Below, piece after piece: positions 1 to 5,547 of a stretch of DNA of 8,900 bases (position 1 is the stretch's first letter; each line of letters opens with the position of its first letter). A model generated the notes under the pieces. That model was not told the origin of the DNA. It saw nothing but the letters and a program-made list of their open reading frames with translations, and ran no database searches. A program made the position numbers and the translations under genes. Source of the DNA: an uncultured Lachnospiraceae bacterium (lineage in GTDB: Bacteria; Bacillota; Clostridia; Lachnospirales; Lachnospiraceae); NCBI GenBank assembly GCA_905201915.1, contig CAJKQE010000092.1:1-8900 (forward strand). The letters run 5' to 3'.

Positions 1-208
1 TTATCCGTCAAAAGCGAATTATATCTTTTTTAAAGGTCCTTTGCATTTAAAAGAAAAATGCCTGAAACAGGGTATTTCTATAAGAGATTGCAGCAATTAT
101 CCAAACCTGAAAGAGGGATTTTATCGTATTGCAGTTCGAAAAAGAGAAGAAAATGAAAAATTAGCAGAAGCTTTGGAATATATTTTAAACGGGGAAAAGA
201 GGAAATAG
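1..208 (+). CDS. cobD: Threonine-phosphate decarboxylase CobD, C-terminal fragment (5' end outside window)
   Basis: The frame is open from base 2 and ends at TAG 206-208, giving the last 68 residues of a PLP-dependent class I/II aminotransferase-fold protein. The fragment reads YPSKANYIFFK, then GISIRDCSNY, then FYRIAVRKREENEKL. This is the usual C-terminal pattern of CobD and its relative HisC: the small domain, with the Arg of the RIAVR segment expected to bind the substrate carboxylate. CobD decarboxylates L-threonine phosphate to (R)-1-amino-2-propanol phosphate, which links the corrin ring to the lower nucleotide loop. The RDCSNY segment and the cobQ start 2 bp downstream favour CobD over histidinol-phosphate aminotransferase. 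The catalytic Lys lies outside the window, so the call rests on the tail and its neighbours. Confidence 0.85.
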   Translation, partial: YPSKANYIFFKGPLHLKEKCLKQGISIRDCSNYPNLKEGFYRIAVRKREENEKLAEALEYILNGEKRK

Positions 209-210
209 TA

Positions 211-1722
211 ATGGCAAAGGCAATTATGATACAGGGAACCATGTCCAATGCAGGAAAAAGTCTTTTAGCTGCAGGACTTTGTAGAATATTTAAACAGGAT
301 GGCTATCGAGTAGCTCCTTTTAAATCTCAGAATATGGCGCTGAATTCTTTTATTACAGAAGAAGGATTGGAAATGGGACGTGCACAGGTGATGCAGGCAG
401 AGGCAGCGGGAATTAAACCTTCCGTGTTGATGAATCCGATTCTTTTAAAGCCTACAAATGATGTAGGAAGTCAGGTTATTGTCAATGGAGAAGTGCTTGG
501 CACTATGAGCGCCAGAGAATATTTTCAATACAAGAAACAGCTTATTCCAAAAGTTATGGAAGCATATCATAAATTGGAAGAAGATTATGATATTATTGTG
601 ATTGAAGGGGCGGGAAGTCCGGCGGAAATCAATTTGAAAAAAGAAGATATTGTCAATATGGGTATGGCAAAACAGGCAAAAGCTCCAGTACTTTTGGTTG
701 GAGACATTGACAGAGGTGGTGTCTTTGCACAGTTAATCGGAACGGTTATACTTTTAGAAGAAGATGAGCAGAAAATGGTAAAAGGTATGATTATCAACAA
801 ATTCCGAGGAGATAAAACCATCTTAGACCCAGGTGTAGTGAGTTTAGAAGAAAAAACAGGGATTCCGGTTGTGGGAGTAGCTCCTTATATGGAGTTAGAA
901 GTAGAAGATGAAGACAGTTTGACCGAGCGATTTTCCGGCAAACAGGAAATCGGAGCAATTGATATTGCAGTAATTCGTGTGCCAAGAATTTCTAATTTTA
1001 CAGATTTTAATGCTTTGGAAATGATTTCTGGTGTTTCTTTGCGTTATGTAAAATCAGTCAGTGAATTGAAAAATCCAGATATGATTATTTTACCTGGAAC
1101 CAAAAATACTATGGAAGATTTACTTTGGTTAAGACAGAATGGATTGGAAGCGGCAATTTTGAAAAAAGCGGCAGAAGGAAAAATTATTTTTGGTGTTTGT
1201 GGCGGTTATCAGATGTTGGGAGAAAAACTTTCTGATCCTGATGGTGTTGAGGCAGGCGGTGAGATAAAAGGTATGGGGCTTTTGCCAATGGAAACAGTAT
1301 TTCGAAATTCTAAAACCCGTACAAGAGTTTCTGGTATTTTCCCAAAAGTAGAGGGTGCATTAAGTACGCTTACCGGCATAGAATTGGAAGGGTATGAAAT
1401 TCACATGGGAGAAAGTGTACTTTTCGAAGGCGCTTATCCTTTGACGGAACTTACTGACCAGGTACAAAATACAACAAAAGCAGACGGAGCATATTCTGAT
1501 AATGTGTATGGTTCTTATGTACACGGTATTTTTGATAAAGAAGAAGTGGCGAAAAATGTAGTAAAAGCCATTGGAGAAAGAAAAGGCATTGATGTTTCAC
1601 AAATGACCGGAATAGATTTTGCTGCATTTAAAGAAACTCAATATGATAAATTGGCAGATGGGCTTAGAAAACATTTAGATATGAAAAAAATTTATGAGAT
1701 TTTAGAAGCCGGATTGGAATAA
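211..1722 (+). CDS. cobQ: Cobyric acid synthase (glutamine-hydrolysing), CobQ/CbiP
   Basis: A 503-residue protein of normal length for CobQ/CbiP, which performs the ATP- and glutamine-dependent amidation of carboxylates b, d, e and g of adenosylcobyrinic acid a,c-diamide in the cytosol. The N-terminal dethiobiotin-synthetase-like domain (about 1-235) has a P-loop variant GTMSNAGKS at 9-17, IEGAGSPAEINL at 131-142 and VGDIDRGG at 163-170. The C-terminal class I glutamine amidotransferase domain (about 250-445) has PGTKNT at 295-300, the nucleophile Cys330 in GVCGGYQMLG, YEIHMGES at 395-402 and His438 in YGSYVHGIFD. All expected motifs are intact. The ATG follows the cobD stop by 2 bp and has AGAGG at 199-203, so translation is probably coupled. 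The lack of a similar-length cobyrinate synthase signature argues against CobB/CbiA. Confidence 0.97.
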   Translation: MAKAIMIQGTMSNAGKSLLAAGLCRIFKQDGYRVAPFKSQNMALNSFITEEGLEMGRAQVMQAEAAGIKPSVLMNPILLKPTNDVGSQVIVNGEVLGTMSAREYFQYKKQLIPKVMEAYHKLEEDYDIIVIEGAGSPAEINLKKEDIVNMGMAKQAKAPVLLVGDIDRGGVFAQLIGTVILLEEDEQKMVKGMIINKFRGDKTILDPGVVSLEEKTGIPVVGVAPYMELEVEDEDSLTERFSGKQEIGAIDIAVIRVPRISNFTDFNALEMISGVSLRYVKSVSELKNPDMIILPGTKNTMEDLLWLRQNGLEAAILKKAAEGKIIFGVCGGYQMLGEKLSDPDGVEAGGEIKGMGLLPMETVFRNSKTRTRVSGIFPKVEGALSTLTGIELEGYEIHMGESVLFEGAYPLTELTDQVQNTTKADGAYSDNVYGSYVHGIFDKEEVAKNVVKAIGERKGIDVSQMTGIDFAAFKETQYDKLADGLRKHLDMKKIYEILEAGLE

Positions 1723-1741
1723 AAAGAGAGGCAGACGACAG

Positions 1742-2392
1742 ATGAAGGTAGAATTAGAAAATGTAAAACCAAAAGAAATCGAAACAAGGAGTTTTGAAAT
1801 TATTACAGAGGAGCTGGGAGATAAGAAATTAGTTCCCGGAACAGAATGCATTGTAAAAAGATGTATTCATACAAGCGCTGATTTTGATTATGCGGATAAT
1901 CTCTGCTTTTCCTCTCAGGCAGTAGAAAAGGCAATTGAGGCAATTAAAAACGGAGCCTGTATTGTCACGGATACACAGATGGCAAAAGCCGGAATTAACA
2001 AAAAAGCATTGGCAAAATACGGCGGTGAGGTATATTGCTTCATGTCTGATGAAGACGTAGCAAAGAAAGCAAAGGATATGGGTACTACCAGAGCGACAGC
2101 AAGTATGGATAAGGCAGCGGAGCTTGGAAAACCCTTGATTTTTGCTATTGGAAATGCACCTACAGCTCTTGTAAGACTTTATGAACTGATAAATGAGAAA
2201 AAAATTTCTCCTTATTTAATTATAGGGGTTCCCGTTGGCTTTGTAAATGTGGTACAATCTAAGGAAATGATTATGGATACGGAAGTTCCTTATATTGTTG
2301 CCAGAGGAAGAAAGGGTGGAAGCAATATTGCTGCCTGTATCTGTAATGCATTGTTATACATGATTGATAATGAAAGAGATTACTGGAAATAG
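1742..2392 (+). CDS. cbiC: Cobalt-precorrin-8 methylmutase CbiC
   Basis: A 216-residue protein matching the CbiC/CobH family in length and motifs. It moves the C-11 methyl group to C-12 of cobalt-precorrin-8, giving cobyrinate, in the cytosol. The catalytic histidine is His43 in KRCIHTSADFDYA, the same position as in characterised CobH. Other family landmarks are TDTQMAKAGI at 76-85, TRATASMDKA at 116-125, GNAPTAL at 137-143, GVPVGFV at 162-168 and RGRKGGSNIAA at 188-198. The start is supported by AGAGAGG at 1725-1731, 10 bp upstream of the ATG. It lies 19 bp after cobQ and is surely cotranscribed. Because the chelatase in the window is CbiK-type, the anaerobic name cbiC is preferred to cobH. 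Confidence 0.97.
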   Translation: MKVELENVKPKEIETRSFEIITEELGDKKLVPGTECIVKRCIHTSADFDYADNLCFSSQAVEKAIEAIKNGACIVTDTQMAKAGINKKALAKYGGEVYCFMSDEDVAKKAKDMGTTRATASMDKAAELGKPLIFAIGNAPTALVRLYELINEKKISPYLIIGVPVGFVNVVQSKEMIMDTEVPYIVARGRKGGSNIAACICNALLYMIDNERDYWK

Positions 2393-2413
2393 GAATTTCA
2401 GGAAGGAAAAAAC

Positions 2414-3664
2414 ATGAAATGTGATCGATGCGGAAAAGAAATCCCCAATACAGATCTTTATTGTGGGCGATGCGGAAAAGCTGTTTTTCCCGAGTATATG
2501 GATGAGGATGATATATGGGCTTATTATAAAACAGACGAAGAACTGGAAGAAATTTTAAGAGCGGAGCAGGGAGAGGAAGAATACCAACCGGCAAAGCCTG
2601 TGAGAATAACAAAAGTTCCAAAGGAAAAAGAGAAAATAAAAGAAGAACCGGAAGTTTTGCAGGTAGAGAAAGAACCGGAAGAAATCATACCGGAAAAATC
2701 TGAAGAAGAAACAGAAGCACCAGAAGAAACAGAGGAAATTTCGGAAGCTTCTGTTATAGAGCCTGAGCCTGAAACAGAACCGGAAATCAAAGAAGAACCC
2801 GCGAAACTCACGAATGAACCGGAAAGTATAGAAGAGTCTGTGCAGGAGATTGTTTCCAAGGAGCCTTTAGAAGAGGAAAATGTTTGGGAGGAAGACCTTT
2901 TTGATGAAGAGGATGATGAAGACGAAAAACCTCATTTAAGTCCTCAGAAAAAAAAGAAAAGACGAAAAATTGCTTTTTTCATTACTTTTATTTTGCTTGT
3001 ATGTGCTGGAATCGGTCTTGCATTGGGAATGAAGCGAATGAGAGATTTAGACAGCCAAGAAAAGGAGTATTATGAAAAATTACATAAAGAAGTGGTTCAT
3101 CAGGATAATTCGTCTTCGGAGACTCAAAAAGAAGTGGATGAAACATCTGTCAAAGATGAGTCACAGCAGAAAGAAACATCAAATCAGGAGGATTTTCAAT
3201 TTGTAAATTCAGATGAAATTGATTTTTCTCAATATCAAAAAGTTATCGCTGTCAGTACAGAGCAAAATTCGATTAAAGAGTCTGACGCTTATGATTATAG
3301 CGCCAAAAGTGTTGTTGATGGTGATATTACTACTTCTTGGCAAGAAAATGAAGAGGGTACAGGAGAGACAACAGGTATCCAGATAAATTTTGATGGAAAT
3401 CACAAAGTTCGTTATCTTGTATTGTATTTAGGAAATTGGAGCGGAGATCAACTCTGGAAATATAGTGCACGACCAAAAACAATGACTATTCGGGTAGGTG
3501 ACAGCTGGAGTCAAGATGTAGAATTTTCTGATGAGAAGAAAAAGTTCTGCATTTCCTTTGATGAGCCAATCGATGCCTCTTATCTTTCCATGCATATTGC
3601 ATCTTCTTATGAAGGAAGCAGATGGGATGACAATGGTATTTCAGAAGTAGAAATATATGAATAA
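2414..3664 (+). CDS. Zinc-ribbon membrane protein with acidic linker and extracellular discoidin-like (NADase-type) domain
   Basis: A 416-residue protein of unknown function with a clear modular layout. Residues 1-22 form a zinc ribbon with two CxxC pairs (Cys3/Cys6 and Cys17/Cys20). Residues about 28-178 are very rich in Glu and Pro and probably disordered. A Lys/Arg stretch (179-185) precedes one membrane helix at about 186-206, which predicts a cytoplasmic N-terminus and an external C-terminus. After a polar stalk, residues about 275-416 look like a beta-sandwich: SVVDGDITTSWQ near 299-310, then RYLVLYLGNW and a terminal SEVEIYE. That resembles the F5/8-type-C-like domain first described at the N-terminus of streptococcal NAD glycohydrolase; I recognise it by eye only. 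GGAAGG at 2401-2406 supports the start. It follows cbiC by 21 bp without a visible terminator, so cotranscription is possible, but nothing in it suggests cobalamin synthesis. Confidence 0.75.
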   Translation: MKCDRCGKEIPNTDLYCGRCGKAVFPEYMDEDDIWAYYKTDEELEEILRAEQGEEEYQPAKPVRITKVPKEKEKIKEEPEVLQVEKEPEEIIPEKSEEETEAPEETEEISEASVIEPEPETEPEIKEEPAKLTNEPESIEESVQEIVSKEPLEEENVWEEDLFDEEDDEDEKPHLSPQKKKKRRKIAFFITFILLVCAGIGLALGMKRMRDLDSQEKEYYEKLHKEVVHQDNSSSETQKEVDETSVKDESQQKETSNQEDFQFVNSDEIDFSQYQKVIAVSTEQNSIKESDAYDYSAKSVVDGDITTSWQENEEGTGETTGIQINFDGNHKVRYLVLYLGNWSGDQLWKYSARPKTMTIRVGDSWSQDVEFSDEKKKFCISFDEPIDASYLSMHIASSYEGSRWDDNGISEVEIYE

Positions 3665-3671
3665 ACAATCC

Positions 3672-3702
3672 GTTGGGTATCTTTTCCCAACATCTTATTA
3701 TT
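3672..3702 (+). terminator. Possible weak intrinsic terminator after the zinc-ribbon gene
   Basis: A 6-bp stem GTTGGG (3672-3677) pairs with CCCAAC (3686-3691) around an 8-base loop, starting 7 bp after the stop codon. It is followed by the moderately T-rich ATCTTATTATT. The stem is short and the T tract interrupted, so termination would be partial at best. Confidence 0.4.
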
Positions 3703-3738
3703 CCATGGCAAATCGTTTTTTTGTTTGCCATGGAATAA
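3698..3738. repeat. Perfect 15-bp inverted repeat with CCATGG cores
   Basis: TTATTCCATGGCAAA (3698-3712) is exactly complementary to TTTGCCATGGAATAA (3724-3738), with an 11-base spacer containing seven Ts in a row (3716-3722). Both arms contain the palindrome CCATGG. No T run follows the right arm, so it does not look like a standard + strand terminator, and the bases beyond the left arm are not T-rich for the - strand either. It may be an mRNA processing or stabilising hairpin, an operator, or a copy of a small dispersed repeat. Confidence 0.8.
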
Positions 3739-3785
3739 CTGCGTTTACTTATTGAAAAAACAGAGTATAGGAATATGGAGAAATT

Positions 3786-4808
3786 ATGAAAAGAAAGCAA
3801 CGAATAAGAGAAGTTAGAAGAAAAAGAAAAATTTTGTTTGGAATTTTAACAATCTGTATCCTTTGCCTATCAGTTGTTTTAGGTGGAATAAAATTAAAAC
3901 AGGCTTATGATAGAAAACAGGAAGAAAAAGCCAGAATAGCAGCAGAAGAAGAACGTAGAAGACAGCAGGAAGAAGAGGAAAGGCGAAAACTGGAAGAACG
4001 GTTAAATGTTCAGATTAATATGGACATTTACAGTAAAGCTGCGATTGTAAAAGATGTACAGAATAATAAAGTGCTGGCTTCTAAAAATGCGGAAGAACGA
4101 ATTTATCCTGCGTCTATGACAAAAGTACTCACGGCATTAATTGCGGTAGAAGAACTTTCGGATTTAGATGAGAAAATCAAAATTCCTGTGGAAGAGGTTT
4201 TAGCAGAATATGAAAGAGGCGCTTCTATGGCAGGATTTCAGCCTGGAGAAGAAGTTTCTGCAAAAGATTTACTATATGGTTTGATGTTACCCTCAGGGGC
4301 AGAATGTTGTACTGCCTTGGCATGTAAAATATCAGGAAGTGAAGAAGCTTTTGCTGAAAAAATGAATGAGAGAGCAAAAGAACTTGGAATGTTAAATTCT
4401 CATTTTGTCAATGCTTCCGGTTTGCATGAAGAAGATCATTATACTACTGTGACAGATATCATGATACTATTGGAGCAGGCAATAAAAAATAAGACTTTCT
4501 ATGATATATTTACCACTCGTTCTTATACAACTGCGCCAACTGCGGCAGAAACGACTGGCATTACTTTTGAAAGTACCATGTATGATAAAAAATCAACTTT
4601 AGAAGTAACAGACGGAGAAATTTTAGGCGGTAAAACCGGATATACAAAGGCAGCAGGATTATGTTTGGCAAGTCTGGCAAAGGTAGAAGGTCAGGAGTAC
4701 ATTTTGGTTACAGCAGGAGCAGATGGAAATCATAATACAGAGCCTTTCCATGTGTTAGATGCAGAAAATATTTACAGTCAGATAGGAGCTGCAATTCAAA
4801 GTGAGTAA
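3786..4808 (+). CDS. D-alanyl-D-alanine carboxypeptidase-like penicillin-binding protein (peptidase S11 family), N-terminally anchored
   Basis: A 340-residue serine carboxypeptidase-like protein expected to trim the terminal D-Ala from peptidoglycan stem peptides outside the membrane. The S11 domain runs from about 76 to 320. It has the SxxK motif S110-M-T-K113 in YPASMTKVLTAL, the second motif as S170-G-A172 in MLPSGAE, and the third as K283-T-G285 in GGKTGYTKAAG. The usual Asn of SxN is Ala here. The N-terminus is strongly basic (1-15), then one membrane helix at about 16-36, then a charged Glu/Arg-rich coiled-coil stalk at about 42-73. There is no signal peptidase-like cleavage site, so it is probably a type II membrane protein, unlike PBP5/DacA with its cleaved signal and C-terminal anchor. 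GGAG at 3777-3780 supports the ATG. No convincing promoter is visible just upstream. The HAD gene overlaps its last 8 bp. Confidence 0.9.
   Translation: MKRKQRIREVRRKRKILFGILTICILCLSVVLGGIKLKQAYDRKQEEKARIAAEEERRRQQEEEERRKLEERLNVQINMDIYSKAAIVKDVQNNKVLASKNAEERIYPASMTKVLTALIAVEELSDLDEKIKIPVEEVLAEYERGASMAGFQPGEEVSAKDLLYGLMLPSGAECCTALACKISGSEEAFAEKMNERAKELGMLNSHFVNASGLHEEDHYTTVTDIMILLEQAIKNKTFYDIFTTRSYTTAPTAAETTGITFESTMYDKKSTLEVTDGEILGGKTGYTKAAGLCLASLAKVEGQEYILVTAGADGNHNTEPFHVLDAENIYSQIGAAIQSE
4784..4788 (+). promoter_or_regulatory. Ribosome binding site supporting the GTG start of the HAD gene
   Basis: AGGAG lies inside the end of the carboxypeptidase gene, 12 bp before GTG 4801. The spacing is slightly long. 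An in-frame TAG at 4783-4785 excludes starts further upstream, and the first in-frame ATG (4870) lies within the catalytic DxD motif, so GTG 4801 is the best choice. Confidence 0.6.
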
Positions 4809-5499
4809 AAAAGAAAAATATTGGATAAAATCGAATGATTTTTTTCCAAAAGCAGTTGTGTTTGACATGGATGGCTTAATGCTGGATACAGAACGAATTA
4901 TCAAGTATAGCTGGGATGTCACAGGGGAAAATCTAGGATATGGAAAACTGGGAGAAAATATAAAAAACACTCTGGGAATGAACAGAGCTCAGAGAAATGC
5001 TTATTTTCTGAAGAAATATGGGGAAGACTTTCCTTTGGATGCTTTTTTAGACGGATATCATCAAGTCTATTATGAATTTGAGAAGGAAAAAGGAATTCCT
5101 AAAAAGGAAGGATTGCTCTCCCTTTTAGATTATTTAAAAAAGGAAGATATTCCTATGGCAGTAGCAACATCTACTCATCAAAAATATGCCAAAGCAGCAT
5201 TGAAAAAACAGGACATTTTTTCTTATTTTCAGGAAATTATAACAGGAGACTGTGTGGAGCAGGGAAAGCCTCATCCGGCTATTTATGCACTGGCATGTGA
5301 GAAATTAAAAGTCAATCCCTCCTCTGCTTTAGCATTAGAGGACTCTTACAATGGAATTATTTCTGCTGGAAAAGCAGGAATGAAGGTGGTTATGATACCG
5401 GATCTTTTAGAAGATGAAACACCTGTAAAAGAATATTTATATGGAAAACTAAAGACGCTGGAAGATGTAAAGAAATGGATGAACAAGAGTGTCCATTAA
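4801..5499 (+). CDS. HAD-superfamily hydrolase, beta-phosphoglucomutase/phosphatase-like
   Basis: A 232-residue cytosolic haloacid dehalogenase-fold protein of subfamily I (helical cap inserted after motif I). Motif I is FDMDGLMLDTE with the nucleophile Asp22 and acid/base Asp24. Motif II is the T/S segment VATST at 121-125. Motif III is Lys156 in GKPHPAIY. Motif IV is Glu180-Asp181 in LEDSYNGI. The cap spans about 35-100. All catalytic residues are present, so it should be active on a small phosphorylated metabolite. The sequence alone does not separate beta-phosphoglucomutase from general sugar-phosphate or nucleotide phosphatases. It begins at GTG and overlaps the carboxypeptidase gene by 8 bp, implying translational coupling, and it is the last gene before a strong terminator. 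Confidence 0.92.
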   Translation: MSKKEKYWIKSNDFFPKAVVFDMDGLMLDTERIIKYSWDVTGENLGYGKLGENIKNTLGMNRAQRNAYFLKKYGEDFPLDAFLDGYHQVYYEFEKEKGIPKKEGLLSLLDYLKKEDIPMAVATSTHQKYAKAALKKQDIFSYFQEIITGDCVEQGKPHPAIYALACEKLKVNPSSALALEDSYNGIISAGKAGMKVVMIPDLLEDETPVKEYLYGKLKTLEDVKKWMNKSVH

Positions 5500-5503
5500 G
5501 AAT

Positions 5504-5547
5504 GGAGCAGCCTTATTATGTATGGAATAGGGCTACTCCTGTTTTTT
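5504..5547 (+). terminator. Intrinsic terminator between the convergent gene groups
   Basis: A 14-bp stem (5504-5517 with 5526-5539) has one C/A mismatch and one T/G wobble around an 8-base loop, and is followed by TG and six Ts (5542-5547). This is a standard Rho-independent terminator for the + strand unit. Its T run overlaps the stop codon of the opposing cbiO-cbiK gene (5546-5548). Read on the - strand the hairpin is followed only by ATTCTTAATGG, so it would be a weaker terminator in that direction. Confidence 0.88.

Noticed and set aside
2235..2258. TTGGCT and TACAAT inside cbiC as a promoter for the zinc-ribbon gene.
   Set aside because: The spacing is only 12 bp, too short for a sigma-70-type promoter, and the bases encode a conserved CbiC segment.
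2524..2859. Serine-rich 111-codon open frame on the - strand.
   Set aside because: It is the antisense of Glu-rich GAA/GAG codons in the zinc-ribbon protein, which read as Ser/Phe codons in reverse. It has no ribosome binding site and no recognisable domain.
3698..3738. The 15-bp inverted repeat as an ordinary intrinsic terminator.
   Set aside because: No T run follows either arm outward; the T7 run lies in the loop. It is therefore listed as a repeat of unknown role.
3725..3774. Promoter for the carboxypeptidase gene: TTGCCA 3725-3730 or TTTACT 3744-3749 as -35, with TATAGG 3766-3771 as -10.
   Set aside because: TTGCCA has no -10 better than three of six matches at proper spacing. TTTACT with TATAGG would start transcription inside the ribosome binding site, leaving almost no leader.
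3486..3800. A 104-codon - strand open frame covering the 3665-3785 gap.
   Set aside because: It overlaps two confident + strand genes, crosses the inverted repeat, and its protein has no coherent features or family resemblance.
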